DNA of 64,000 bases, taken from Prado023 sp963706875. GTDB lineage: Bacteria > Actinomycetota > Actinomycetes > S36-B12 > CAIYMF01. The stretch spans positions 62,001-126,000 of the forward strand of contig CAVPNW010000018.1 of NCBI GenBank assembly GCA_963706875.1, in the 5' to 3' direction. The translations under genes and the position numbers were made by a program. The notes under the pieces were generated by a model. The model worked only from the letters and a program-made list of their open reading frames with translations. It was not told where the DNA came from and did no database searches. Positions 16,058-26,432 of this stretch are shown piece after piece (the stretch's first letter is position 1; every line of letters starts with the position of its first letter).

Positions 16058-17615
16058 ATGACGCTGCGACACCGGGTGATGGCAGTCGCCCTCGCGGCGC
16101 TCGCGATCATCGCCGTGCTCGGCGCCCAGCTGGTCCTGCGCTACGCCGACACCCAGCGCAGCCTCTCGGAGGTCGTCGACATCCTGGCCCCGGCCAGCAC
16201 CGCCGTGGCCGACCTCAACGAGGACATCAACAACATGGAGCGCCGGCTGCGCATCTACGTGTCCTCGGAGTCCAACGGCATGGGACTGCTCTACCGGGCG
16301 GCGGTCGTGTCCGCCCAGGCCAACCTCGAGGAGTTGCGCACGCTGCTCGAGGGTCGTGAGCCCGACAGCACTCTGGTCGAGGATGTGGACTCCGACCTCG
16401 CCGCGTGGCTGGCGACGGTGGGCGACCCCGTGACCTCGGCCATGGATGACGGCGAGCGGCAGGTCGCCCAGGAGATCCTGGACTCCCCGCAGTCCCAGTC
16501 GGCCTACGTCCAGCTGACCTCCGACACCTTCCGGCTGTCCACGCTCCTCACCCGCCAGCAGCAGGACACCCTCGATGACCTCGCCGCGGCCGCCACCCGG
16601 CTGGCGTGGACCCTCGGCGCGGCGCTGGTCGTGCTGCTCCTGCTGCCGCTGGCCACCTACGTCGCCGTCCGCCGACACGTCCTCAAGCCGATCGCCGCCC
16701 TGCGTGGGCAGCTCCGGGAGGCCGCCACGCCCGGGCACCACGACGCCGTGATCGAGCCGGTCGGCCCTCCGGAGCTGCGCGACCTGGGCGCCGACGCCGA
16801 GGCCCTGCGCCGGGCGCTGGTGCACGAGATCGACGAGGCCACGGCCGCCCGGGAGGCCCTGGAGCAGGAGGGTCCGGTCGTCGAGGCGATCCGCCGGGAG
16901 CTGGCCGCGCGGACCGAGGCGGCACCGCTGGGCGTGACCATCGCGGGGGTGCTGCGCCCGGCCGAGGGCGTTCTGGCTGGGGACTTCTGGGACCGGATCC
17001 CCCTGACCGACGGCCGGGCGGCGGCCGTGATCTGCGACGTGTCGGGTCACGGGCCGCGCGCGGGGATCGTGGCCATGCGGCTCAAGACCTCGATCACCCT
17101 GGGCCTGGTCGCCGGCCAGGACCCGCCGCAGATCCTGCACCGGGCCTGCGATGCGTTCGCCGATGAGCCCGGGCGGTTCGCCACAGCGGCCATCCTCATC
17201 GCCGACCCGGGATCAGGCGAGGTGCAGTGGGTGAACGCCGGGCACCCCGCGCCCCGGATCATCCGGGCCGACGGCACCATCCTGCGGCTGGGGACCACGG
17301 GTCCGATGATCAGCTGGCTGGGCGGGACCTGGTCCATGAGCACGCGCGGACCTGCACCCCAACGATGTCGTCCTGGCCTTCACCGATGGCATCCTCGAGA
17401 GCCGCGACCTCGCCGGCGAGGAGCTCGGCGACGACGACCTGGACACCCACCTGCGCACGGCCGCCGAGACGGGCAATGACCCCGGCGAGGTCATCGCCCA
17501 GGTGCTGGCCACGGTTCGCGAGCGCGCCGACGACCTTGGCCGTGACGACGTGACGCTGGTCGCCCTGCGCCTGGACCCACAACCGAGCCCGAGGATCCCC
17601 GAACCCCGGCGGTAG
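16058..17615 (+). pseudogene. Membrane-bound SpoIIE/RsbU-type PP2C phosphatase, one frameshift
   Basis: A regulator phosphatase of the RsbU/SpoIIE class, which usually dephosphorylates anti-anti-sigma factors. An N-terminal membrane helix, an extracellular four-helix sensor (about 30-180), a second helix, a HAMP-like linker and a PP2C domain are visible. Metal-site residues appear in VLAGDFWD, ICDVSGHG, TDGILESRDL and GRDDVTLVALRL. The last two are in a different frame from the rest. Reading shifts by +1 near 17346-17352, and deleting one G of CGCGGACC restores a 518-residue protein ending at 17615. As read, it stops early and loses the last metal-binding aspartates. A sequencing error is as likely as true decay. 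Confidence 0.82.
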
Positions 17616-17765
17616 CTCAGCCTCATAGGGATCCACATCCCGGGCCTAGGGAACCGAGGGAACCGAAGATACGGATTTCCTCCGATGTGGCCGACCCACC
17701 TCAGCGCGGATCGTGGTGATCGGGCCAGAGAGGCCCAGCCCGACAGGGGCACAGAGGAGGACACC

Positions 17766-17999
17766 ATGTACGCCACCGCTCACCTGGACCTGGTCCGCGC
17801 AGCAGTCGCCGAGAGGCTCGAGGGATCCGCCCGAGGCACTGGGACCGTACGGCTGCCCGCCGCCCCGGCGCGAGTCACCACGTGGGGACCGCGAGCCAGT
17901 CGTCGGCCGGCTCCGGCCACGACATCCCCGGCCACCGAGCTCCCGCGCCCCCGGGAGGTCGATCTGTCGACCTCCGCCCGGGTCCTGCTGGATGCGTGA
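17766..17999 (+). CDS. Small hypothetical protein upstream of the LuxR-type regulator
   Basis: A 77-residue ORF beginning MYATAHLDLVRAAVAERLEG with an excellent AGAGGAGG site six bases before its ATG. The C-terminal half is rich in Pro, Arg, Thr and Ala and looks disordered. No family is recognised. Its stop overlaps the start of the following regulator gene by one base (TGATG), which supports it being translated and coupled to that gene, perhaps as a leader that sets the regulator's expression level. Confidence 0.5.
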   Translation: MYATAHLDLVRAAVAERLEGSARGTGTVRLPAAPARVTTWGPRASRRPAPATTSPATELPRPREVDLSTSARVLLDA

Positions 18000-20941
18000 T
18001 GCCCGGCACTGGCACGATGGTCGACATGTCGCGTGGCGCCCTGGCCGATCCGATGCGGGTCCCGCTCGTGGGACGCTCCCTCGAGGTGCTCGAGATGCGG
18101 CAGTGGTTCGCGCTGGCCGACGACGGAGAGCCGCAGACAGTCGTCGTGGGCGGCGAGGCCGGGATCGGCAAGTCCCGGCTCATCGCCGAGTTCGCAGCCG
18201 CCGTCCCCGCAGGCACCCGACTGATGGTCGGGCACTGCCTGGAGCTCGGCCCGGACGGACCACCGTTCGCGCCGTTCTCGACGATGCTCCGCTCACTGGT
18301 CACCGACCTCGGGGCCGAGCAGCTCGGCGACCTGGCAGGTCCCGGACGGGCCGACCTGGCCGGCCTCGCCCCCGAGTTGGGACCGGCGGCGCCGGCCGAC
18401 CCGTTGGGCCGAGGGCGGCTCTTCGAGGCGGTGGCAACCCTGGTCGAGAACCTCGCCGCGGTCGAGGCACTGGTCCTCGTGGTCGAGGACCTGCACTGGT
18501 CGGACTCGTCGTCGCGTGACCTGCTGCGCTTCCTGCTGCGCACCGTCAGCGACTCCCGGGTCCTGTTCGTGCTCACCTACCGCAAGGACGAGATGCATCG
18601 CAGCCACCCCCTGCTGCCGTGGCTGGGGGAGGTCGACCGGTTGCCGATGTCGCACCGGATCGCGTTGGAGCGCCTCGACGGTGCTGACGTCGACCTCCTG
18701 GTCCGCGAGCTCGCCGGCGAGCTGCCCCCGAGGACGGTGGCGCGGATCCGGGAGCGCAGCCAGGGCATCCCGTTCTTCGTCGAGGAGCTCACGGACTGCT
18801 GCGACCGCGACTTCACCACGATCCCTGAGACGCTCAAGGACCTGATGCTCGCCCGCCTGGACGGCCTGTCCCCGCAGACCCGCGACATCCTGCGGATCGC
18901 CTCCGCCGCTGGCACGCTGGTCGATCACCCCGTCCTCCTCGCGGTGGTCGACAGCGATGAGCAGAGCCTCGAGTCCGCGCTGCGGGAGGCCGTGGGCGGC
19001 CAGGTGCTGGTCGTCGACCGCGATCGGGAGGCGTATGCCTTCCGGCACGCACTCATGCGCGAGGCGGTCCATGCTGACCTGCTGCCCGGCGAGCACGCAC
19101 GCCTGCACGCCCGGTACGCCCAGGCCCTGGAGAAGCTCGGCCGCTGCGAGCAGGCGGGGGAGATCGCCCACCACTGGAGCTCGGCGCACGAGGCCGACAA
19201 GTCGTTCGAGTGGTCGCTGCGGGCAGCGGACCACTCACGCTCGATCTATGCCTGGCAGGAGCAACTGGCCCACCTTGAACGTGCGGTCGAGCTCTGGGAC
19301 CAGGTGACCGCCCCTGCGCAGCGGGCAGGCTTCGACCGCGCGGAGCTGCTGAGCCGGACCAGCCGCGCGGCCGCGAACGTGGGCCTGCCCGATCGGGCGA
19401 TCGCCCTGAGCGACGCGGCCATCGCGGACCTTGGCCCGGGCGCGGACCCGCAGCGCGTGTCCCACCTCCTTCTCAAGCGTGCCGCCCAGTGCGAGGGCGC
19501 CCAGCTCGATCCGTCCGCCGACCTGCGCCGGGCCGCTGACCTGGCGGCTCCCGGGTCGGCGGACCTCGCCGCGGCGCTCGCGGCCACAGCGGCGCTGATG
19601 ATGGTCGAGGCCGACCTCGGGCCCGCCCTGGACCTGGCCCAGCGGGGAGTCGCGGCAGCCGAGGAGTCCGGGGACGACACGCAGCGCAGCCATTCGCACA
19701 ACACCCTGGGGTGCATCCTGTTCCAGGTCGGGCGATCCGAGGAGGGGCAGGTCCACCTGGACCTGGCTCGGGACATCGCCCGGGCGCAGGGCGCGGGCCC
19801 CGAGCTCTTCCGCTACTACGGCAACTACTCCGACGTCCTGATCGGCGCGGGCCGCTATGCCGCGGCCATCGAGCTGGCCCGCGAGGGCCGTGCCGCCAGC
19901 GCCGAGCGCGGCCTGTCCCGCACCCAGGGGGCCTTCATGGCGGGCAACGAGGCTGAGGCCGCCGTGCTGGCCGGCCAGTGGGACCTGGCGATGACCACGA
20001 TCGACGAGGCCCTGCGCCTCGAGCCGCCGCCGACGACGCGCGGGCACCTCAGCGCGCTCAGGGCGCTCGTGCAGGTGCGCCGCGGGGACCTCACCGGGGC
20101 CGCCGACAGCGTGGATCGAGCATCCGAGCAGCTCTCCCGGGCAATGCGACAGCCCCAGCACCTGCTGCCGCTGGCTGTGGCCAGGGCAGAGATCGCCATG
20201 GCCGAGGGAGACCAGGCAGGGGCGCTGAGGACCTTCCGGGAAGCCGCGGTGGCCGCCGGGCCGACCCCGCCAGCCGCCGCCGGATGGCCCTTCGTCTGGT
20301 CCTGGGGCCGGCTGCTGCTCGACGCTGCGGCACCCGCCCCTGCCGAGCTCACCCTCATTGTGGGGCACCTGTGCCGCGTCAGCCCCCACAGCGCGTGGCA
20401 GACGGTGACGGCGGCTCAGGCAGCGGCACTGCTCACGATCGGCCCTGCGGGGCTCACGCGCGGTGTCCCGGCCGATCCGCCGGACTGGAGGAGGGCCTGT
20501 GACGCGCTGGCCGCCGCGGAGGGCCTGTTCATGGAGGAGGCCGATGCCCGGCTGCGTGCCGGCGAGCACGCCCAGCGCGATGGACGTCCCGACGAAGCCC
20601 GAGCCGACATCCTCGCCGCCTGGAGGCTGATCGACGAGCTCGGTGCACTGTCGTTGGTGCCCCGTGCCAACCGGATCGCTGCGGCCGCGCATGTCCCGCT
20701 TCCACGGCCGGACCGATCCCACCGGCCCATCGCCGGTGGCTCGGACGAGGAGGTTCTGACCCCCCGCGAACGGGAGGTCCTCGACCTGGTGGCCGCTGGC
20801 CGCAGCAATCGCGCCATCGCCGAGGAGCTGTTCATCTCGGTGAAGACCGTGTCCGTGCACGTGTCGAACATCCTTGCCAAGCTGGGGGTGTCATCACGCA
20901 CGGAGGCGGCGGCGTGGGCACACGCGCGCGCGGCCGGCTGA
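17999..20941 (+). CDS. Large ATP-binding LuxR-family regulator (LAL type)
   Basis: A 980-residue regulator with an N-terminal AAA/STAND ATPase. Walker A is GGEAGIGKSRL near residue 55 and Walker B is LVLVVEDLHWSD. A long helical TPR-like region follows, then a C-terminal LuxR helix-turn-helix (LTPREREVLDLVAAGRSNRAIAEELFIS, written here only in part as LTPREREVLDLVAAGRSN). Such proteins activate transcription after binding an inducer or partner. The chosen ATG at 17999 overlaps the stop of the small upstream ORF. ATGs at 18017 and 18026 are alternatives. A hairpin follows the stop. Targets are not evident from the neighbours. Confidence 0.9.
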   Translation: MPGTGTMVDMSRGALADPMRVPLVGRSLEVLEMRQWFALADDGEPQTVVVGGEAGIGKSRLIAEFAAAVPAGTRLMVGHCLELGPDGPPFAPFSTMLRSLVTDLGAEQLGDLAGPGRADLAGLAPELGPAAPADPLGRGRLFEAVATLVENLAAVEALVLVVEDLHWSDSSSRDLLRFLLRTVSDSRVLFVLTYRKDEMHRSHPLLPWLGEVDRLPMSHRIALERLDGADVDLLVRELAGELPPRTVARIRERSQGIPFFVEELTDCCDRDFTTIPETLKDLMLARLDGLSPQTRDILRIASAAGTLVDHPVLLAVVDSDEQSLESALREAVGGQVLVVDRDREAYAFRHALMREAVHADLLPGEHARLHARYAQALEKLGRCEQAGEIAHHWSSAHEADKSFEWSLRAADHSRSIYAWQEQLAHLERAVELWDQVTAPAQRAGFDRAELLSRTSRAAANVGLPDRAIALSDAAIADLGPGADPQRVSHLLLKRAAQCEGAQLDPSADLRRAADLAAPGSADLAAALAATAALMMVEADLGPALDLAQRGVAAAEESGDDTQRSHSHNTLGCILFQVGRSEEGQVHLDLARDIARAQGAGPELFRYYGNYSDVLIGAGRYAAAIELAREGRAASAERGLSRTQGAFMAGNEAEAAVLAGQWDLAMTTIDEALRLEPPPTTRGHLSALRALVQVRRGDLTGAADSVDRASEQLSRAMRQPQHLLPLAVARAEIAMAEGDQAGALRTFREAAVAAGPTPPAAAGWPFVWSWGRLLLDAAAPAPAELTLIVGHLCRVSPHSAWQTVTAAQAAALLTIGPAGLTRGVPADPPDWRRACDALAAAEGLFMEEADARLRAGEHAQRDGRPDEARADILAAWRLIDELGALSLVPRANRIAAAAHVPLPRPDRSHRPIAGGSDEEVLTPREREVLDLVAAGRSNRAIAEELFISVKTVSVHVSNILAKLGVSSRTEAAAWAHARAAG

Positions 20942-20956
20942 CGGTCGGCCCGGGCG

Positions 20957-21000
20957 GACCCTCCCGGCAGGTACAACCCTCCCGAACGGCCGGGAGGGTC
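20957..21000. terminator. Hairpin terminator with two competing upstream arms
   Basis: GACCCTCCCGGC (20957-20968) and the inner ACCCTCCCG (20976-20984) can both pair with the same downstream arm at 20989-21000 (GCCGGGAGGGTC). The inner hairpin has a six-base loop. It lies between the convergent regulator and ABC-exporter genes. Confidence 0.65.
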
Positions 21001-21049
21001 TGTACGCGCGTGGAGGGTCTGGCTGGCGGGAGTGGGTCTGCGTGCGCCG

Positions 21050-22964
21050 CTACTCCAGGAAGCCGCCGGACTGGTGGGACCAGAGGCCTGCGTAGACCCC
21101 ACCGGCCGCCAGGAGCTCGGCATGCGAGCCCTGCTCGACGATCCGGCCGTCGGCCAGGACCACGATCCGGTCCATCGCCTGGACGGTGCTCAGCCGGTGG
21201 GCGATGACGATCGTCGTGCGTCCCTTCATGGCCTCGGCAAGTGCTGCCTGGATGTGCACCTCGCTCTCACTGTCCAGCGCCGAGGTGGCCTCGTCGAGGA
21301 CCAGGAGGTTGGCGTCCTTGAGCACCGCGCGGGCGATCGCGATCCGCTGCCGCTGGCCGCCGGACAGCTTCACGCCACGCTCGCCGACCGTCGTGTCGTA
21401 GCCCGAGGGGAGCCTGGAGATGAACTCGTCAGCGCTGGCCTTCACCGCCGCCTCGTGCACGAGCTCGGGCGTGGCCCCGGGACGGCCGTACCCGATGTTG
21501 TCCGCGATCGAGCGGTGGAACAGCAGCGGCTCCTGCGCGACGTAGGCGATCGAGCGGCGCAGCGAGGCCTGGGTGACGTCGCGCAGGTCCTGGCCGTCGA
21601 TCCGGATGGCCCCGGAGTCAACGTCGGAGAACCGCAGGAGCAGGCGGGTCAGCGTCGTCTTGCCGCTGCCCGAGTGGCCGACCAGGCCGATCTTCTCGCC
21701 CGGGGCGATGGTCAGGGTGAAGTCCTCGAACAGGGCGTCCTCGCCGGCCCCGTCGTGGGTGAAGGTGACGTGGTCGAACTCGACGGCACCCGGTCCGCGC
21801 CGGAAGTCGACATCCGTGTGGTCGGCAACGGCGGGCGGGATGGCCGAGGATCTCGACCATGTCGTGGGCGTCGCCCATGACGCGGTTGTAGTTGCGCATC
21901 ACCTGGGTGATCTCCCACAGCTGGTCGGTCACCGTCAGCGTGTAGGTCGTGGCCAGGTAGACCGCGGCCACCGACAGGTACCGCTGCTCGGAGGCGACGA
22001 CAGCCGCCAGCACCGCCCCGGTGTTCATGATCGCGATCACCGCCGAGAACCCCGACGAGTAGCCCAGGAACGAGCGCATGACGTTCAGCGAGTTCGTGCT
22101 CCACTGGCCGGCGGCCAGGCGGGCTCCGGCGTTCTCGGTGGCCTCGGCGCCGGCGGCCTTGACCGCTGAGATGTTGCTCATCACGTCGGCGAGGAACCCG
22201 GTCATGTGCGTCGAGGACTGCGCCTCGATCACGTTCAGCCGCTCCATCGAGCGTCCTGAGAACACGACGAACCCGCCGAAGACCAGAGTCATCACCAGCA
22301 GGAACACCGAGTACCACGGGAGGATGAAGGCGATGATCACCACTGCCGCCACGACTGTGGTCAGGACCGGGATCACCTGCCAGACGACGGTGTCCCAGAA
22401 CATCTCGAAGGCGCCGGTGAACTTGTTGGTCTGGGAGACCAACGATCCGGAGAACCGGTCGGAGTGGAACCCCAGGCTCTGGCGGGTGAGATGGTCGAAG
22501 ACCCGCTGGAACAGCCGCTTCATCGCCATGACCTCGAAGGACCAGGCCGCGTACAGCGCGATCCGCCAGCCCACGACCTGGCCGAGCAGCTGCGAGAGCC
22601 CGTAGGCCAGGACGAGCGGCCAGCCGGACTCCCAGGTCACGGTGCCGTCCTGCACCTGCGTCAGCAGCAACGAGATGACGTAGGGCCCGACGAAGCGCGC
22701 GAACAGCACCGTGATGATTGGGACCACCATGGCCAGGCCCAACCGCCAGGGGAACTCCGCAGCTGCCGACCAGTAGAGGCTCAGGGTCTGCTTCGTCAAC
22801 GGCTCCCTGCGAACTGGGTCCGCGGACACAGGGGGTGACGACTCGCTGGCGTCGGCGGAGGGATCCAGCTCGGCGCCGACCTCAGGCCGCTCCGCGGGCG
22901 CGATGAAGCCGGCGACCGGGCTCCCGGTCGCCTCAGGCTCGAGCTCGCGGTCGGCCGATGACAT
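21050..22964 (-). pseudogene. Fused ABC exporter (membrane + ATPase), one frameshift
   Basis: A half-size ABC exporter. A charged N-terminal tail (about 55 residues) and a six-helix membrane domain (about 65-370) precede the ATP-binding domain. The last of the membrane frame is GDAHDMVEIL. The reading frame then changes near 21832-21850, and the ATPase domain continues in the next frame with GHSGSGKTTLTRLL (Walker A), LSGGQRQRIAIARA (signature) and LLVLDEATSALDSE (Walker B). Removing one G from the GG at the junction gives DMVEILAIPPAVAD and a 637-residue protein. The domains themselves show no decay. The substrate is unknown; multidrug or lipid export is typical of the family. Confidence 0.82.
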
Positions 22965-23036
22965 CCGACAAGCATGGACCCGCCCCGCCCCGGGCCCCAA
23001 ATCCCCCCGCGGGCCCCTCACCCCGACCTCTGCGCC

Positions 23037-23501
23037 CTACTCGGCGCCCGCGAACCCGTTCTGCCGCCACGCCTCGTAGACCGTGACCGCCACCGAGTTG
23101 GACAGGTTCAACGATCGGTTCCCGGGCAGCATCGGCAGTCGCAGCCGCCGGTCCGGGCCGAAGGCGTCGAGCACGTCGTCGGGCAAACCGGTCGGCTCCG
23201 GGCCGAAGAGGAAGACGTCGCCCGGGTCGAGCGCGACCTCGTGAGGCGCGGTGCCCCCGCGCGCTGTGGTCGCGAACCAGCGCCTGCCGGCCAACGCCGC
23301 CCGCGCCGCGTCCAGGCTGGGGTGCACCGTGACCACCGCCATGTCGTGGTAGTCCAGGCCGGCCCGGCGCACCCGGGCCTCATCGAGAACGAAGCCCAGG
23401 GGCTCGACAAGGTGCAGGCGGCACCCGGTGTTGGCGCAAAGCCGGATCACGTTGCCGGTGTTGGGTGGGATCCGGGGCGAGAAGAGGACGACGTCGAACA
23501 C
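23037..23501 (-). CDS. trmL: tRNA (cytidine/uridine-2'-O-)-methyltransferase TrmL
   Basis: A SPOUT-fold methyltransferase that 2'-O-methylates the wobble base (position 34) of certain tRNA-Leu species using S-adenosylmethionine. It is 154 residues, the normal TrmL length. It has the N-terminal signature SPRIPPNTGNVIRLCANTG, VFLFGPEPTGLPDDVL in the middle, and the knot segment LPMLPGNRSLNLSNSVAVTVYE. It lies 72 bases upstream of the ABC exporter gene on the same strand, and the two may share a transcript. Confidence 0.95.
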   Translation of the reverse strand: MFDVVLFSPRIPPNTGNVIRLCANTGCRLHLVEPLGFVLDEARVRRAGLDYHDMAVVTVHPSLDAARAALAGRRWFATTARGGTAPHEVALDPGDVFLFGPEPTGLPDDVLDAFGPDRRLRLPMLPGNRSLNLSNSVAVTVYEAWRQNGFAGAE

Positions 23502-23519
23502 TGTGGTGGGGCCCGGAGC

Positions 23520-24419
23520 TCAGGACTCGGGGGTGACGATCAGCCAGTCGCGCAAGTTGCCGGTCTTGTCCTTGCCCGCGTCGTCGAACAGGAAGGCGAT
23601 GTCCGTGGTGTCGTTGTTCCAGCGCACGCCTGTTCCTGAGTAGAAGTAGCGGTCGTCCTTGCTGCCATCCGGGGCGACTCCGAGCTCTCCGGAGCTGGAG
23701 AAGACCACGACATAATCATCGGCGCGCACCACTGATCCCTTGGGGAAGAAGTAGGCGTTCAGCGGGGAGGTGTCCTGCACCATCCAGCCCCGCAGGTCGA
23801 TGTCGTGGTCGGAGCCGTTGTAGATCATGACGAACTCGGCGTCCGCGCCGTGGCCGGGCCCGTCCGGGAGCACCTCAAGGGACAGGTGCTCCTCGTCAGC
23901 TGCCGAGCCGCTCGAGCCGCACGCGGTCGGGTCGTACACGCCGATCTGCTTCGCCGACGCTGCCAGGGCCAGGTCCAGGTACTCCTCGTTGTGGAGGTCC
24001 TCGCCGATGAACGGGAAGGGGAAGACCACTCCGCGTGAGAGCAGGCCAGGGGCGATGTCGACCCACTCACCGGCGACCTCGATGTGGACCGTTCGCTTGA
24101 CCCGCCAGACCCCGGTGGGGGCATTGCCCGAGGTCTCCTTGCGGCTGGTCAGGCGGACCTCTGTTCCCTCGGGGAGGATGTCCCGCAGGGCGGCCTTCGC
24201 CTCCTGCCCCCCGCACCAGGAGGACTCCGGAGCCTGTATCCCGATCACCCGGACGCGCACCAGGCCGGTCTCGGTCGTCATGTCGAACGTGTCCCCGTCA
24301 AGCACCGCGGCGACCACGCCGGACTCACGCCACTGCTCCTTGGTGGGGCGCGCCTGCGCCGAGGGGATTGCCACGACCGCGAGGAGCGCGGCGACGGCAG
24401 CCGCGAGCACGCGCCTCAC
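23520..24419 (-). CDS. Secreted thermonuclease-like protein with lamin-tail domain
   Basis: A 299-residue exported protein with a signal peptide ending near PSAQA-RP. Residues about 35-165 resemble a staphylococcal-nuclease (SNc) domain: VLDGDTFDM, VRVIGIQAPE and a Cys pair in WCGGQEAK. The SNc domain usually needs Asp/Arg/Glu metal and catalytic residues, which are only partly evident here, so activity is uncertain. Residues about 185-295 look like a lamin-tail domain (EFVMIYNGSDHDIDLRGW, FPKGSVVRADDYVVVFSS), often found on secreted nucleases. The gene overlaps the preceding coiled-coil protein gene by four bases (ATGA), so the two are translated together. Confidence 0.8.
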   Translation of the reverse strand: MRRVLAAAVAALLAVVAIPSAQARPTKEQWRESGVVAAVLDGDTFDMTTETGLVRVRVIGIQAPESSWCGGQEAKAALRDILPEGTEVRLTSRKETSGNAPTGVWRVKRTVHIEVAGEWVDIAPGLLSRGVVFPFPFIGEDLHNEEYLDLALAASAKQIGVYDPTACGSSGSAADEEHLSLEVLPDGPGHGADAEFVMIYNGSDHDIDLRGWMVQDTSPLNAYFFPKGSVVRADDYVVVFSSSGELGVAPDGSKDDRYFYSGTGVRWNNDTTDIAFLFDDAGKDKTGNLRDWLIVTPES

Positions 24420-25507
24420 GGTGTCGCCTTCGGGGTGGGGGTCCCTGCCCGAGCCGCCTCGGCCCGGGCCTTGGCCTCGCGTTTGGTGAGCACGGCCAGC
24501 TCGCCGCGGAGCCCCTTGGCCTGTGACGTCACCTTGGCCAATGCCCCGAGGACGCGGGGCTTCTCCGCCCTGAGGGCCGCGAGCTCCTCCCTGGCCGCGG
24601 CCCGCTCCGTCCTGGCTGCCGCGAGTCGCTCGTCAGCGTCCTTGGCCTGCGCGGCTGCGAGGGCCATCCGATCCTCGGCTTGGGTGCGAGCGGCCGATGC
24701 AGCGGACAGCGCCGCGTCTGCCGCCCCGAGACGCCGGGCCGCGTCGGACGCCTGCTGCTTGGCTCGCACCAATCGCGCCCGGCCCACACGGTCGGCGACG
24801 GCTGCCATCTGCCAGGCGGTGAACGCCGGCGCGTAGGCCTTGCCCCGGGCCTTGTCCACCTTCGCTGCGGCCCGCTTCACGGCCGAGCGCGCCTCGTCGG
24901 CCAGGCTGGTGACGTCCTCACGCCGAGTGCGGGCGGCCTCATCCACCTGCCTTGCCGTGTCGAACTCGGCTGTCGCGGCGGTGTGTGCCGCCACCGCGGT
25001 GTCCTGGGCGGTCTTCGCCTGGGTCTGCGCCTTGCCGGCGGAGGACACCTCCTTGGCCGCCGCCTTCAGGGCAGCCGAGGCGGCCGAGCGCCTGGCGATG
25101 GCAGCCGTGATCTCGGGACCCACCTGGCTTCGTCGTGCCGTCAGCGAGAGCACCTCTGCCTCCGCGGCATCGAGTCGGGCCTGGGTCTCTGCGATCTGCG
25201 CCAGGAGCGCGTCGAGCCGCTGGGCGGGCGACAGCCTGCTCCTGGTGGTTGCCAGCTTCGCGGTCGCAACCTGCCTTGTCATGGTGTCGGCCGACCCGGC
25301 ACCCACCTTGGCGACGACCAGCACGCCAGGGTCGGCGACCAGGCGCGCCGCGCTCGAGGTCCCGGCCACGAGCGGGCCAGCCGTCAGCAGTGCCACCGCG
25401 ACCACGAGCGCAAGGGCCCCCCGCGAAGTGGCCCACCATCGCGCACACGAGCGCGCCGGGGGGAAGACGCCTCCCACCCCCCGGCGGGCAAACCGCGCCG
25501 CGTCCAC
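24416..25507 (-). CDS. Exported Ala-rich coiled-coil protein
   Basis: A 363-residue protein with an N-terminal membrane or signal segment (about 30-50, ALALVVAVALLTAGPLVAG) and a long Ala/Arg/Glu-rich helical region from about 90 to 350 with heptad-like spacing. It resembles the coiled-coil part of actinobacterial wall-hydrolase regulators but has no NlpC/P60 or peptidase domain. It is followed by an overlapping nuclease/lamin-tail gene, so the two products may act together outside the membrane. No function is assigned. Confidence 0.7.
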   Translation of the reverse strand: MDAARFARRGVGGVFPPARSCARWWATSRGALALVVAVALLTAGPLVAGTSSAARLVADPGVLVVAKVGAGSADTMTRQVATAKLATTRSRLSPAQRLDALLAQIAETQARLDAAEAEVLSLTARRSQVGPEITAAIARRSAASAALKAAAKEVSSAGKAQTQAKTAQDTAVAAHTAATAEFDTARQVDEAARTRREDVTSLADEARSAVKRAAAKVDKARGKAYAPAFTAWQMAAVADRVGRARLVRAKQQASDAARRLGAADAALSAASAARTQAEDRMALAAAQAKDADERLAAARTERAAAREELAALRAEKPRVLGALAKVTSQAKGLRGELAVLTKREAKARAEAARAGTPTPKATP

Positions 25508-25576
25508 ACGGGTGAGAGTAGCCCCGTTCAGCCCGGGTGAGAACCCCTACGAAGCCCTCAGATCAGGACGATCCGG

Positions 25577-26380
25577 TCAGGTCAGCTCGGTGATGGCGTA
25601 GTGCGTGAGCGCATCGCGCACGTAGGTCGCCCCCTCGGTGCCGCCGTAGTTGGCGGCGAACCTCTCGTCGGCGACGTACATGTCGGCCAGTCCGGCCAGC
25701 TGGTCGGCATTCGGTGGCTTGTTGCCCCAGCCTGCGGCGATCCAGGCGTGGTGCCGGCGAGCCAGTGACTGGGCCTCCTCGCCCTCTGCTGGAGCACCCG
25801 CTGCCTGCAGCTCGCCCAGGCCGCTGCGATCGCGGCGTGCTCGTCCTTGAAGGCCTGCTGGCCCTCGGGGCCCAGCCCGCGCCACCACCGGTCACTGTCG
25901 GCGTAGGCCTCGGCGCCCCAGCGCTGCTCGACCTCCTGCCTGTACTGGGTGTGGTCGAACCCGTCGAACATGTCGCTTGCCATGATCGGCACCTCCTTCT
26001 CGATGCTCGTGATCGTGCGCTCGACGCTGGCGATCTGCCGGTCGAGCCGTTCGGACTCCGCGCGCAGCCACTCCAGGTGGGCTCGCAGCGCGGCGGTGTC
26101 ATCGGTGGCGTCGAGCACCTCGGCGATGGCGGCCACGCCCAGCCCGAGCTGGCGGAGCATGAGGATCCGCTGCAGCCGGGTCAGCGCGGCGGTGTCGTAG
26201 TAGCGGTAGCCGTTGGCCCCGATCCGGGACGGCTCGAGGAGGCCGACTGGCGCCGTAGTGGCGCAGGGTCCGGCTGGTCGTCCCGGCCAGGCGGGCGACC
26301 TCGGCGATCCCGTACTCGATGGCCTCCACGGCGCCGGTCTCCACCCTGCCCGTCGCGCCCACGGTTGCCGCGCTGCCCAT
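25577..26380 (-). pseudogene. MerR-family regulator with TipAS domain, two frameshifts
   Basis: A TipA-like regulator. The MerR helix-turn-helix (YGIAEVARLAGTTSRTLRHYGA) is followed in the next frame by VGLLEPSRIGANGYRYYDT, LQRILMLRQLGLGVAAIAEVLD and a coiled coil. A TipAS antibiotic/thiopeptide-binding domain follows, with MASDMFDGFDHTQYRQEVEQ and, in a third frame, LARRHHAWIAAGWGNKP to the stop. The frame changes at about 26248 (one extra base) and again at about 25811-25817 (one base missing). Correcting both gives 267 residues. An intact MerR-type promoter upstream argues against long-standing decay. The start used is the ATG at 26380, with GAGGAG nine bases upstream. Confidence 0.82.
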
Positions 26381-26432
26381 TGCGTCCATCTCCTCGTGCT
26401 GCGTCGCCGACTCCGACGTTCCTGCGAGCACC

